Source: Gammaproteobacteria bacterium (GTDB lineage: Bacteria > Pseudomonadota > Gammaproteobacteria > Pseudomonadales > Cellvibrionaceae). From it: DNA of 34,522 nucleotides. Each line of letters opens with the position of its first letter. Position 1 is the first letter of the stretch. The DNA is taken from positions 1 through 34,522 of the forward strand of contig JANYIO010000189.1 in the NCBI GenBank assembly GCA_025362015.1. The letters are read 5' to 3'. Made by a program: the position numbers and the translations under genes. Below, piece after piece: positions 1-8,686 of this stretch. The notes below the pieces were generated by a model. The model was given only the letters and a program-made list of their open reading frames with translations, made no database searches and had not been told where the DNA came from.

Positions 1-77
1 TTTATAAGCCTGCTTAAAAAAGTGTGACTGCAAATTTAGTATCCAATAATTCAATATATAAAGTTAAGGGTATAGCT

Positions 78-1181
78 ATGTCCTACAATTCAAAATCTGT
101 GCGGTATTATGCGTTGGATGCATTGCGTGGATTAACCATCGCCATGATGATTCTTGTCAACACACCCGGTTCATCCGATTTTATTTACGTACCACTCGAA
201 CATGCCGATTGGAATGGTTTTACACCGACAGATTTGGTGTTTCCATTTTTTCTCTTTGCGGTCGGATCGGCCATGTTTTTTTCATTCAGCAAAACAGGTT
301 TTGAGTGGAGCAACGCGCAGGGAATAAAAATTTTACGTCGCACCGCAATTATTTTAGTTATCGGATTAATTTTCAACGCGGTGCTTATGAATAATGCGTT
401 GGTAGACATTCGCATTATGGGCGTGTTGCAACGGATTGCTTTAGCTTATGCGATTGCTGCCGCTTTGGTTCTATGTGTTAGTCGGGCTGCTATTTATGCA
501 ATAGGGGTCATATTGTTATTGGGTTATTGGGCGCTATTGCAGTTTGCTGGCGGTGCAGATCCTTATGGCCTTGAAAGTAATATAGTGACTCACTTTGATA
601 CCTATATATTAGGCGCTAAACATTTATGGACTGGCAAAGGAATTCCATTTGACCCGGAAGGATTGTTGAGCACCCTGCCTTCTATTGTTAACGTTCTCAT
701 AGGTTTTGAAATTACACGCTACGTTACTACGCAACAAAATAAATCTCGCACGGTACTAGTGCTCATAGGTATTGGAATTGCGGCGCTTGCCATTGGGTTG
801 CTGTGGAACATCTGGATGCCTATTAATAAATCACTCTGGACAAGTTCCTTTGTTGTCTACACTGCGGGATATTTTGCCATCATATTAGCGCTTTTCATTT
901 GGCTTATTGATGTCAAAGGCTGGGGCTCGCTAGCCAAGCCCTTGTTAATTTATGGCGCTAATCCGCTTTTTATCTATGTGCTGGCCGCGTTCTGGGCGCA
1001 TGCCTATGGCATGATTCCGGTGACCGGTGAGACAGGCAATCTTTATCAAGCATTATTTCTTATGCTCGCAAAATTTATGGATCCACTGAATGCATCCTTA
1101 GCCTTCGCCTTAATACATGTATTTTTCTTTTGGCTAATCAGTTTATTTTTATACAAGAAGAAAATTTTCATAAAAGTGTAG
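78..1181 (+). CDS. NagX/HGSNAT-type membrane acyltransferase (DUF5009, COG4299)
   Basis: Multi-pass inner-membrane protein of the family that includes heparan-alpha-glucosaminide N-acetyltransferase and bacterial NagX. The N-terminal signature is visible: LDALRG near residues 13-18, then LEHADWNG followed by TDLVFPFFLF. The histidine at residue 42 in LEHADWNG aligns with the conserved family histidine that, in the animal enzyme, carries the acetyl group. Most of the remainder is hydrophobic helices, and the C-terminus is basic (YKKKIFIKV). The ORF track begins at a GTG at base 24, but ATG 78 is preceded by AAGGG at a 7-base spacing and directly precedes the conserved region, so I use 78 (367 aa). 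By family, it would transfer an acyl group to an amino sugar or related glycan fragment. The substrate is not shown by sequence, and the left neighbour lies outside the window. A strong terminator follows. Confidence 0.8.
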   Translation: MSYNSKSVRYYALDALRGLTIAMMILVNTPGSSDFIYVPLEHADWNGFTPTDLVFPFFLFAVGSAMFFSFSKTGFEWSNAQGIKILRRTAIILVIGLIFNAVLMNNALVDIRIMGVLQRIALAYAIAAALVLCVSRAAIYAIGVILLLGYWALLQFAGGADPYGLESNIVTHFDTYILGAKHLWTGKGIPFDPEGLLSTLPSIVNVLIGFEITRYVTTQQNKSRTVLVLIGIGIAALAIGLLWNIWMPINKSLWTSSFVVYTAGYFAIILALFIWLIDVKGWGSLAKPLLIYGANPLFIYVLAAFWAHAYGMIPVTGETGNLYQALFLMLAKFMDPLNASLAFALIHVFFFWLISLFLYKKKIFIKV

Positions 1182-1588
1182 CGTGACGCATATCTCACAC
1201 CGCATAAAAATTTGTTAACTACAGCAACTAACAGAAGACTATTTAAAAAGGGGATGCATTTGCGTTCCCTTTTTTATGGCAAATAAAACAACCCACTTTA
1301 AGTTTTTTACATGGGTCGTTTGGCCACAAAATTATGGCCATTTCTTATTTTGGTGTGAGCTTAGGTAGAGCGAGTTCGAATTTATGATTCTTGTTGTGAG
1401 CCGATTTTAATGGGGGTAATTTGAAATTGAGAACTCTATTTCACGGTAAAAAACTTATGAGCGGGGTGCTCGAGAGTTTTCAGATACAAAAAGGTTGTCA
1501 TGACTAAATAGTTGCATTTGTTCAGGCTAATCACTCAACACAGCACACTTTTTCCATTAATAATGAATAATTTGGAGTTAATAAAATA
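1182..1588. other. Intergenic region upstream of the GH16-like gene
   Basis: About 400 bases without a credible gene. It holds the terminator at 1245-1275, a weak imperfect hairpin near 1287-1320 (AACAACCCA against TGGGTCGTT), and TGGCCA twice at 1321-1340, which can pair as a 6-bp stem. A GGAG ribosome-binding site lies 11 bases before ATG 1589. I could not find a convincing sigma-70 promoter or a recognisable riboswitch. The long leader suggests the promoter of the GH16 gene lies here. Confidence 0.5.
1245..1275 (+). terminator. Intrinsic terminator after the acyltransferase gene
   Basis: A 13-bp stem (AAAAAGGGGATGC paired with GCGTTCCCTTTTT, two G-T wobbles) closes a 4-base ATTT loop and runs into a T tract. 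It lies about 60 bases after the stop codon. It is almost identical to the hairpin at 3290-3320. Confidence 0.85.
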
Positions 1589-3238
1589 ATGAAGACCAAT
1601 AAAAAATCAACGCTGAATCAATTCGCCAAACGCGCGTTGGCGAGCGCCGCATTCACTTTCGCAATGTTGAATATGTGCCAGGTTGCCGCAGCAGCAACCA
1701 TCAACTGGAAAGGCCATGTGTGGGATGTTACTGGCGTCGAACCTATAGGCGCCCCAAGCTCGGGTCAAATTAATGGTGATGCGAGCAACGTTAGTGTGGA
1801 TGCCAATGGATATTTACATTTAAAAATCACCAAAATCGGTAACGCGTTCACCGGAGCGCAGCTGTTCACTCAAGATAACGTAGGTTTTGGTACTTACAAC
1901 TTCCAAATTGAAGGCGACCTGACTAACTTCGAAAGAGGCGTTGTCCTGGGCATATTCCCCTACGGCCCGACTGCAGGCATAGGTGTAGATGGTGAGAACG
2001 AAATTGATATCGAGTTCTCAAAATGGGATGACCCAAACTCAGGCAATAATGCTGACTTCACCTATTACCCGCCAACAGGACACGGCGATGCAAACTACAC
2101 ACCTTCGTTTGAACACAATTTCTTTGTCAACTTTGGTGGCGCAACGCTTTCAACATCACGCATCGAATGGACTCCTACCAGTATTAGTTCGACAATCATG
2201 ACGGGGCTTCAGCCGGTAGGAATCCTGGCGAATGTTATTAGCCCGAACGACACTTACACGCCATCAAATCCAACGATCAAGATCCCTCAGGTTGCATTAC
2301 CAGTGGGGCTTAACCTATGGACTTATGGCACCAAACCAACCAAAGCACTCGACATAGTTATTCGAGACTTTCAGTTCGTGCCTCGCTGCACCGCAAATTG
2401 CAGCAGTTCATCGAGCAGCGCTAAGTCTTCAGTGGTGGCTTCAAGCATTAAGGCTTCAATTGCCGCGAGTGTAGCGTCTAGCGTTAAGTCTTCGGTTGCA
2501 GCAAGCGTAGCCTCCAGCATCAAATCTTCCTTGGCGGCCTCGAGTATCGCTAGTGGACAACAATGTAATTGGTGGGGAACCATTTATCCAATCTGTAAAA
2601 CCGTAACAAGTGGTTGGGGCTGGGAAAATAATACTGACTGTGTGAGCGCCTCTACTTGTGCAACTTTATCACCACCTTACGGCATTATTGGTAGTGGCAC
2701 TTCCTCCGCAAGTGTCGCGGCGAGTAGTGTTGCAGCCAGCAGTGTGGCTTCATCTTCCTCTGGCGTTGATACCAATATTGCACCAACTGGTACCGGTGCT
2801 ACCTGGTCTAAAAATACTACGGCAACGGCTAACACCAACAAACTCGCTAGTAACGGTGTGATTGATAACAATCTGTCTACCGACGTTGTGGTGAACCCTG
2901 CAGGTGAAGGCGGTACAGTGAAATATGAAGCGGCTGGCGTTACCTGGACCTCTGCTAAAACTATCTCCTCAGTTAAATTCATCAACGGTAATTTCACCAA
3001 TGGCGATGGTATTTTTGGCTCCGGCTTGAGTTTGCAATACACCACTAACGGAACTACCTGGGCTGAATCCGGTTGGACTGTAAACCCGGCTTACCCCTAT
3101 AGCAGCGCCGCTTCTGGCGTAACTTACACACTCAGCGGTGCTTCTTTGGCCGGCGTTACCGGTGTTCGGGTATCGGGTAGAACCAGTGCTACAGCCTGGT
3201 TCTGGAGTGTGAAAGAAGTTCAAGCCGTCGGCCATTAA
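1589..3238 (+). CDS. Secreted modular glycosidase: GH16-like, CBM10 and discoidin-like domains
   Basis: A 549-aa exported protein. Residues 1-36 form a Sec signal peptide (cleavage near VAAAA). Residues ~37-265 look like a GH16 beta-jelly-roll domain; its catalytic signature NEIDIEF gives E138 as likely nucleophile, D140, and E142 as acid/base. A Ser/Ala/Lys linker (~271-323) follows. Residues ~325-368 are a CBM10 module with the typical CNWWGT start, SGWGWEN and four cysteines; CBM10 binds crystalline cellulose in Cellvibrio and Pseudomonas enzymes. A second Ser-rich linker leads to a C-terminal beta-domain (~394-549) resembling F5/8 type C (CBM32-like) sugar-binding modules. By family, the protein would cut a beta-1,3 or beta-1,3/1,4-linked polysaccharide while anchored to the plant cell wall, but the exact substrate cannot be read from sequence. 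Terminator-like hairpins flank the gene on both sides. Confidence 0.82.
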   Translation: MKTNKKSTLNQFAKRALASAAFTFAMLNMCQVAAAATINWKGHVWDVTGVEPIGAPSSGQINGDASNVSVDANGYLHLKITKIGNAFTGAQLFTQDNVGFGTYNFQIEGDLTNFERGVVLGIFPYGPTAGIGVDGENEIDIEFSKWDDPNSGNNADFTYYPPTGHGDANYTPSFEHNFFVNFGGATLSTSRIEWTPTSISSTIMTGLQPVGILANVISPNDTYTPSNPTIKIPQVALPVGLNLWTYGTKPTKALDIVIRDFQFVPRCTANCSSSSSSAKSSVVASSIKASIAASVASSVKSSVAASVASSIKSSLAASSIASGQQCNWWGTIYPICKTVTSGWGWENNTDCVSASTCATLSPPYGIIGSGTSSASVAASSVAASSVASSSSGVDTNIAPTGTGATWSKNTTATANTNKLASNGVIDNNLSTDVVVNPAGEGGTVKYEAAGVTWTSAKTISSVKFINGNFTNGDGIFGSGLSLQYTTNGTTWAESGWTVNPAYPYSSAASGVTYTLSGASLAGVTGVRVSGRTSATAWFWSVKEVQAVGH

Positions 3239-3289
3239 TAGGTTCGCGTGCAGAACAGTGCTGATGAAGAAGGAACTGCTAGTAGGAAG

Positions 3290-3320
3290 AAAAAGGGGAC
3301 GCATTTGCGTCCCCTTTTTT
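3290..3320. terminator. Bidirectional terminator between convergent genes
   Basis: A perfect 13-bp stem (AAAAAGGGGACGC with GCGTCCCCTTTTT) with an ATTT loop, T-rich on both strands. It lies between the GH16-like gene (+) and the GH13 amylase gene (-) and can serve both. Confidence 0.9.
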
Positions 3321-3327
3321 ATGATAT

Positions 3328-4722
3328 TTATTTAACGTAAACCTTATATGCCCATGGCGCTAATAACAATTCTGTTTCCGGCATGAACTGTACTTTTTCA
3401 CCTGAACTAAAATCGCGATACCACCCCAGATAGAGCGTATCTTTAAATTTAATTTTTTGTGGTTGATCAGAAAGATTAAATACAGCAAAAACTTTGTCTT
3501 TATCATTTTCACGCACAAAACTAAATATTTTTTTCGGCTCGGTGTTCGGCACTTGAACCATGGTGGCGCCCCAGTGGCCATTCCACAACGAGGTATTTTG
3601 TTTTTTGAGTGAGAACAATTTTTTATACATAGCGAAATAAGGCGATGCTTGCCATTTGATTGGGTCGCGATCAAAAAAGGCCAAACGCTTTTTATTGCCC
3701 GCTTCTTGCCCGTTATAAATTAACGGTATACCTTCGCTGATAACAGAAAAGACAATCGCACTATCCACAGCATTGCCAAAAATTTCAAACTCCGTACCTT
3801 CCCACGCATTTTTATCATGATTAGTTGTGTAGAGAAGACGATAGCTATCTTTCGGATAAAATTTTTGATTCCACGCATAGTAACCAAAAAGTGCAGATGC
3901 ATCGGCTTTACCTTGCGCGATGTTGTGTAAATTATCCCACCATGACCAGGAGTAAGTCGCATCAAACGCGAAGGCATGCATGTCACGACTCTCCCATTCG
4001 GCCAACATAAATACCGGCTTTATTGCACGCAATTCTGCAGTGGCGGTTTCCCAAAAATCTTGTGGTACGAAACCTGCTGCATCAGCACGGTAACCATCCA
4101 CACCAACTTCTTTTACCCAAAATTTCATAGCGCTGGTCATGTATTCGCGCAAACTAACACTGTCGTAATTTAAATCAATAATGTCATCCCAATCAAACCA
4201 GGGCGTAGGGTGAACATTACCTTTGTAATCTTTTTCGTACCAATCAGGGTGGTCTTTGCGAATCACGTTATCCCATGCGGTGTGGTTACCTACCCAATCG
4301 AGAATAATATGAAAACCTAACTTATGGGCTTCGTTAACAAAATGTTTAAAATCATCGAGCGAACCAAATTCAGGATTCACTGCAAAATAATCCTTCACTG
4401 CATAAGGGCTACCCAATGAGCCTTTACGGTTAACTTCGCCAATCGGGTGAATCGGCATTAACCATAAAATATCTACACCCAGATCTTTCAAGCGCGGTAG
4501 TTCTTTTTCCGCTGCGCGAAACGTACCCTCTTGCGTAAACTGACGAGTATTAATTTGATAGATGCTGGCGTTTTTAGTCCACTCAGCATGTTGAAATTTA
4601 ACATATGCTTGCGGTTGATATTTATGCGTAGATTCCGCATGCCGACTTTGCGACAAACTGCAACCTGTGGCAAGCAAAAGACCAACTGCAAATGTGCATA
4701 TAAGCGAAAGATATCTTGTCAT
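3328..4722 (-). CDS. GH13 alpha-amylase family lipoprotein
   Basis: A 464-aa lipoprotein of the alpha-amylase family. The N-terminus is a type II signal peptide with the lipobox LATGC, so C21 is the probable lipidation site. The four GH13 regions are clear: DWVGNH (D142-H147); GYRADAAGF with nucleophile D214; LAEWES with acid/base E242; and TTNHDKNAW with stabiliser D303. A beta-sandwich domain forms the C-terminus. It would hydrolyse alpha-1,4-glucan or maltodextrin at the cell envelope. Whether it sits at the inner or outer membrane, or faces outward, is not decided by sequence; S22 after the Cys argues against inner-membrane retention. It lies 58 bases downstream of the alpha-glucosidase gene on the same strand, so the two are probably co-transcribed. 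No strong ribosome-binding site precedes the ATG. The gene ends at the shared terminator at 3290-3320. Confidence 0.88.
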   Translation of the reverse strand: MTRYLSLICTFAVGLLLATGCSLSQSRHAESTHKYQPQAYVKFQHAEWTKNASIYQINTRQFTQEGTFRAAEKELPRLKDLGVDILWLMPIHPIGEVNRKGSLGSPYAVKDYFAVNPEFGSLDDFKHFVNEAHKLGFHIILDWVGNHTAWDNVIRKDHPDWYEKDYKGNVHPTPWFDWDDIIDLNYDSVSLREYMTSAMKFWVKEVGVDGYRADAAGFVPQDFWETATAELRAIKPVFMLAEWESRDMHAFAFDATYSWSWWDNLHNIAQGKADASALFGYYAWNQKFYPKDSYRLLYTTNHDKNAWEGTEFEIFGNAVDSAIVFSVISEGIPLIYNGQEAGNKKRLAFFDRDPIKWQASPYFAMYKKLFSLKKQNTSLWNGHWGATMVQVPNTEPKKIFSFVRENDKDKVFAVFNLSDQPQKIKFKDTLYLGWYRDFSSGEKVQFMPETELLLAPWAYKVYVK

Positions 4723-4780
4723 ATTTATTATTCGTTAATTGTTGAAAGAAATATCGAAATGCACACTGTCGATAACATTA

Positions 4781-6466
4781 TCAACCCCACACTTTCTCAC
4801 CAGTGATTGCCCGCACGTTATCGTGAGAAGTTTCAGCAGTAACTGATATTACCGCCAGAAAAGCACTGGCATAAGGCGCTAACAATAATTTGTGTTTGGT
4901 TAATACAACATCATCTCCCTCATCGCCATTGAGTAATTGAAGGCTAACTACATTATCCAACGGAATAACAGCCGACGTGGGCGCTAGATTAAAGGCGGCC
5001 ATAATTGTTTGTTGTTCATAATGACGAACAAACAATAATACATCATCAGGCGCATCTAAAAATGTTATATCACCCCACAACAATGCAGGTTGTTGTTTAC
5101 GCCATTGCATAAATTTGCGATACGCATTTAACACCGAACTTTTATTATCTTCCTGTACATCAACCGCACAAGAAAAATGTGCAGGCGATACAGGCAACCA
5201 AGTTTTAGCAGCGGAAAACCCCGCATTTTTTTCAGCGGCAGCCCATGGCATGGGTGTACGACAACCATCACGGCCTTTAAAGCGCGGCCAAAAAGTGATG
5301 CCATAAGGATCTTGTAATTGCTGCTGCTCAATTACCGCTTCCGTCAAACCCAATTCTTCGCCTTGATACGAACACACACTGCCACGTAAGGACATTAACA
5401 TTCTATTGAGTGTTTTTGCCAAAGCTGGATTGGCATTTTCGCCGCCCCAACGCGACATGACACGCACTACATCGTGATTGCCAATCGACCAGCAAGGCCA
5501 ACCTTCCGAAAGATTTTTTTCTAACGTTTCTACCGTTTCGCGAATATAAGCGGCCGACAATTTATCAACCAACAACTCAAAACTATAAGCCATATGTAAG
5601 CGTGAATTACCTTCGGTGTACTCAGCCATAGTTTTCAATGAATCTTCGGCGGAAATTTCACCGAGCGTAACTGAGCCCGGGTAGCGATCCATTAATGCCC
5701 GCAAGGATTCTAAAAACGCAATATTTTCCGGGCGAGTATTGTCATAAATGTGACGCTGAAACGCGTAGGGGTTATCTTCCCTGAAACCGCGGCCCTTGCG
5801 CTCTTCAATCGGCTTAAAGGGATTGCTGCGCAACTCTTTATCGTGAAAACAAAAATTAATTGCATCCAATCGCAGGCCATCGACACCGCGTTTTAGCCAG
5901 AACTCTACTTCTTGTAAAATTTGCTCGCGCACTGCGGGACAATGGTAATTTAAATCTGGCTGTGATTTTAAAAAATTATGTAAATAATATTGGCAGCGAC
6001 GCGGTTCCCATTCCCATGCGGAACCGCCAAAAATGGCCAACCAATTATTAGGTGGGCCGCCATCTGCATTTGCATCAGCCCACACATACCAATCTGTTTT
6101 AAGATTATCAATTGACTCACGACTTTCAGCAAACCATTGATGCTGATCAGAAGTATGACTTAGCACCTGATCAATAATTATTCTTAAGTTTCGCGCATGC
6201 GCCTGCGTAATTAATTCATCAAAATCAGCTAGCGTGCCAAAGATTGGATCTATATCACGGTATTCACTAATGTCGTAGCCAAAATCTTTCATCGGCGAGC
6301 GAAAAAAAGGTGAAATCCAAATCGCGTCCACACCCAAGCTAGCAATGTAATCCAGCTTGCTAATAATGCCTGGCAAATCGCCAATGCCATCACCATTGCT
6401 GTCCATTAAACTGCGTGGATATACCTGATAAATTACCGCACCGCGCCACCAAAGGGTCTGCTGCAT
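4781..6466 (-). CDS. GH13 alpha-glucosidase (GH13_23-like)
   Basis: Cytoplasmic alpha-glucosidase or oligo-alpha-glucosidase with no signal peptide. The N-terminus WWRGAVIYQVYPRSL and the loop DSNGDGIGD are typical of alpha-glucosidase-type GH13 enzymes. Region I reads DQVLSHTSDQH. Counting from the start used here, the nucleophile is D201 in GLRLDAINF, the acid/base E270 in TLGEIS, and the stabiliser D332 in GNHD. The length of 561 aa fits the family. Start choice: the ORF track begins at 6472, but AAGAGGG is only one base from that ATG and seven bases from the ATG at 6466, so the latter is preferred. It would release glucose from maltose or short maltodextrins brought in by the divergent MFS transporter. 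It is the first gene of the probable two-gene operon with the amylase lipoprotein, facing the four-operator region. Confidence 0.88.
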   Translation of the reverse strand: MQQTLWWRGAVIYQVYPRSLMDSNGDGIGDLPGIISKLDYIASLGVDAIWISPFFRSPMKDFGYDISEYRDIDPIFGTLADFDELITQAHARNLRIIIDQVLSHTSDQHQWFAESRESIDNLKTDWYVWADANADGGPPNNWLAIFGGSAWEWEPRRCQYYLHNFLKSQPDLNYHCPAVREQILQEVEFWLKRGVDGLRLDAINFCFHDKELRSNPFKPIEERKGRGFREDNPYAFQRHIYDNTRPENIAFLESLRALMDRYPGSVTLGEISAEDSLKTMAEYTEGNSRLHMAYSFELLVDKLSAAYIRETVETLEKNLSEGWPCWSIGNHDVVRVMSRWGGENANPALAKTLNRMLMSLRGSVCSYQGEELGLTEAVIEQQQLQDPYGITFWPRFKGRDGCRTPMPWAAAEKNAGFSAAKTWLPVSPAHFSCAVDVQEDNKSSVLNAYRKFMQWRKQQPALLWGDITFLDAPDDVLLFVRHYEQQTIMAAFNLAPTSAVIPLDNVVSLQLLNGDEGDDVVLTKHKLLLAPYASAFLAVISVTAETSHDNVRAITGEKVWG

Positions 6467-6665
6467 ACTCATACCCTCTTACTCACTGCATCATACAAGC
6501 TAACGTTAAATACATTATTACTTTCATAACTACCATAGCTACAGCTGCTGTTACAACTATTTTGACCAATAAAATACATAACCCAAATCCAACCCTGAGG
6601 AATTATTTTGACGACTTTTGTCTCTATTCACAACATACGCCAGCAAGCTCCGCTCGCCAAGCCTC

Positions 6666-6679
6666 TACATACGTATGCA
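6666..6679. promoter_or_regulatory. Candidate LacI-family operator 1
   Basis: TACATACGTATGCA, a pseudo-palindrome with one mismatched pair around a central CG. This is the architecture bound by LacI-family dimers. It is the copy nearest the alpha-glucosidase gene. Confidence 0.65.
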
Positions 6680-6715
6680 CAAGGCTAACTGCCTAAAAAG
6701 CCTGCAAAAACAAAT

Positions 6716-6729
6716 AGAATACGTATGCA
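6716..6729. promoter_or_regulatory. Candidate LacI-family operator 2
   Basis: AGAATACGTATGCA shares the ATACGTATGCA core, with two mismatched pairs in the outer arm. Its centre is 50 bp from that of operator 1. Confidence 0.6.
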
Positions 6730-6824
6730 AAATATTTTTCATCGCAACATTTCACCACGCAATGAAGCCCTGTAAACGTTTTCATGTGGTGCAACAAAGA
6801 GCATAATATTGCAAGGCAAAATAC

Positions 6825-6838
6825 TGCATACGTATGCA
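6825..6838. promoter_or_regulatory. Candidate LacI-family operator 3 (perfect palindrome)
   Basis: TGCATACGTATGCA is a perfect 14-bp palindrome and probably the strongest site of the set. Its centre is 28 bp from that of operator 4. Confidence 0.75.
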
Positions 6839-6852
6839 ATTAGTATTACAAC

Positions 6853-6866
6853 TGAATACGTATGTA
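6853..6866. promoter_or_regulatory. Candidate LacI-family operator 4
   Basis: TGAATACGTATGTA keeps the ATACGTAT core, with mismatched outer pairs. It is the copy nearest the MFS transporter gene, about 205 bases before its start. Confidence 0.6.
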
Positions 6867-7071
6867 GTGAATTGTTAAGCTGGCCCGCAAGCCTTAGGCT
6901 GCACTTTGATAAAAACCAAGACATGAACTCATCCTTTAAAAAGGATTAATAAAGTAGATTTGCAACGCAAGTTAAAATGAGAGAACACCTTACCCAAGCA
7001 ACAGGTTTTTCTAAGACTATAAAATAAATGTCACATTCCTATAACAATTAAAATGCTAACCGGCTGCAGTT

Positions 7072-8589
7072 ATGACTAAATCTACGCATCAAAAACCTTT
7101 ATTAAATTTCTGGCAAATTTGGAATATGTGCTTTGGCTTCCTTGGCATTCAATTTGGCTTTGCATTGCAAAATGCAAACATTGGCCGGATCTTTCAAACA
7201 CTCGGCGCTAAAGTTGACGAGCTACCTATTTTATTTTTAGCTGCGCCGGTAACAGGTTTACTTATGCAACCACTCATTGGTTACATGAGCGATAAAACCT
7301 GGACAAGCCTCGGCCGTCGCCGCCCTTATTTTTTAACTGGCGCGATACTCGCAACACTTGCATTATTGATTATGCCGAATTCGAATTTACTCTGGGTTAC
7401 CGTTATTTTTTTATGGATTCTAAACAGTGCAATTAATATTTCTATGGAGCCCTACCGTTCATTTGTATGCGACATGCTGCCCAACGAGCAACGCACAAAA
7501 GGTTTTGCCATGCAGGCATTTTTTATTGGTGTTGGCTCAATAATCGCTTCGGCTTTACCATGGATATTTACCAATTTATTAGGCGTAAGCAACACTGCAC
7601 CCGCAGGTGAAATACCAAACTCCGTTATTTATTCTTTTTATCTTGGCGGCGGTGCATTTATTGGTGCGGTATTAGTTACAGTGTTTACTACTAAAGAATA
7701 CTCGCCAGAACAACTAGTCAATTTTGAAGCGGCAGAATTAATAAAAAACAAGGACAATGTTATTGATGTTAAAAAAATATTCTCCACACAAGATTTTATA
7801 AAACAGGGAATTATTTGGTTAGTTATTGGTGCGCTCTGCTCACTAGGGATATTTGAGTTTAATTTAACTCATGATCTCTATGTTCTTTCTGGCGGAGTTA
7901 TTCTGTTTGGCGCGTTACAATTGCTCACTGGCTTTTTACAACATAGGGGCCTCAAAGAAAATGGGCTCTGCGAGGTCATGAATGATTTAATTGGCATGCC
8001 TAAAGCAATGCGTCAACTTGCGGTGGTGCAGTTTTTTTCGTGGTTCGCACTTTTCTCCATGTGGATTTACAGCATTAGCGCAGTCACCGAATATCATTAT
8101 GGCAGCACGGATACCACCTCCACAATTTATAACGAAGGTGCTAACTGGGTAGGTATTTTATTCGCATCTTACAATGCCTTTGCCGCCCTTGCAGCATTTA
8201 TTATTCCCGTTATCGCACGGAAAACGAATCGCAAAATTGCACATATGATTAATTTATGCATGGGTGGACTGGGGCTCATTTCTTTCTACTTTATTAAAGA
8301 TCCAAACCTGTTATTGTTCTCGATGATTGGCGTTGGTTTCGCATGGGCATCTATATTATCCATGCCCTACGCAATTCTTGCGGGATCACTTCCCGCAAAA
8401 AAAGCGGGTATTTATATGGGGATTTTTAATTTATTTATCACCATCCCACAAATTTTAGCATCCACAATTTTGGGTTTAATGGTGCGGGAATTATTTGCAG
8501 GAAAAACAATTCTTGCTTTAGTCTGCGGCGGTGTAGCAATGATTTTAGCGGCGCTGGCAACGCTGCTAGTGGATGACAAAACGGATTAA
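7072..8589 (+). CDS. MFS sugar transporter (GPH/SLC45-like; probable maltose carrier)
   Basis: A 505-aa inner-membrane carrier with about 12 hydrophobic helices. The N-terminal FWQIWNMCFGFLGIQFGFALQ and the loop between helices 2 and 3, DKTWTSLGRRRPYFL (D74-L88), match the sugar:cation symporter branch that includes SLC45 and the proteobacterial maltose MFS carriers. A central hydrophilic stretch (~220-245) separates the two six-helix halves. The neighbours (alpha-glucosidase, amylase lipoprotein, LacI regulator) and the shared operator region make maltose or a short maltodextrin the most likely substrate; sucrose or another alpha-glucoside is possible. The ribosome-binding site before ATG 7072 is poor, so the exact start is less certain than the identity. 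A stem-loop follows the stop codon, between this gene and the convergent regulator. Confidence 0.83.
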   Translation: MTKSTHQKPLLNFWQIWNMCFGFLGIQFGFALQNANIGRIFQTLGAKVDELPILFLAAPVTGLLMQPLIGYMSDKTWTSLGRRRPYFLTGAILATLALLIMPNSNLLWVTVIFLWILNSAINISMEPYRSFVCDMLPNEQRTKGFAMQAFFIGVGSIIASALPWIFTNLLGVSNTAPAGEIPNSVIYSFYLGGGAFIGAVLVTVFTTKEYSPEQLVNFEAAELIKNKDNVIDVKKIFSTQDFIKQGIIWLVIGALCSLGIFEFNLTHDLYVLSGGVILFGALQLLTGFLQHRGLKENGLCEVMNDLIGMPKAMRQLAVVQFFSWFALFSMWIYSISAVTEYHYGSTDTTSTIYNEGANWVGILFASYNAFAALAAFIIPVIARKTNRKIAHMINLCMGGLGLISFYFIKDPNLLLFSMIGVGFAWASILSMPYAILAGSLPAKKAGIYMGIFNLFITIPQILASTILGLMVRELFAGKTILALVCGGVAMILAALATLLVDDKTD

Positions 8590-8621
8590 AAAATTTGTGT
8601 ATCCCATCTAAAAACATTATG

Positions 8622-8654
8622 CGTAAAAATCCAATCACAACCTGGGTTTTTACG
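8622..8654. terminator. Stem-loop between MFS transporter and LacI regulator genes
   Basis: CGTAAAAATCC pairs with GGGTTTTTACG (11 bp, one G-T wobble) around an 11-base loop. The T-rich arm faces the plus strand and the A-rich arm gives the same on the minus strand, so it may terminate both convergent genes. There is no separate U tract after the stem. Confidence 0.55.
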
Positions 8655-8686
8655 TTAATGTGGAAACATATTAGAGTGAAAATAAG

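Larger units (their letters stand above)
6467..7071. other. Divergent regulatory region of the maltose/starch locus
   Basis: About 600 bases separate the alpha-glucosidase gene (-) from the MFS transporter gene (+). The short ORFs listed here show no protein-like signature. The region carries four ATACGTAT-centred palindromes (6666-6679, 6716-6729, 6825-6838, 6853-6866) and a short stem ATCCTTT-AA-AAAGGAT at 6931-6946. I could not place either promoter with confidence; no good -35/-10 pair stands out on either strand. Confidence 0.7.

Noticed and set aside
24-77. GTG start of the first ORF at base 24
   Set aside because: No ribosome-binding site and no conserved sequence before ATG 78, which has AAGGG at a good distance.
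1287-1500. Possible c-di-GMP or other riboswitch in the GH16 leader
   Set aside because: Only short imperfect hairpins are present, without the conserved bases of any class I know.
2371-3304. Minus-strand ORFs of 70, 122 and 111 aa over the GH16-like gene
   Set aside because: They are antisense to the serine-rich linker and C-terminal domain; the composition follows the opposite-strand codons and no domain is visible.
6415-6924. Short ORFs (93, 62 and 61 aa) in the maltose divergent region
   Set aside because: They span the operator palindromes, have no protein-like signature and no convincing ribosome-binding sites.
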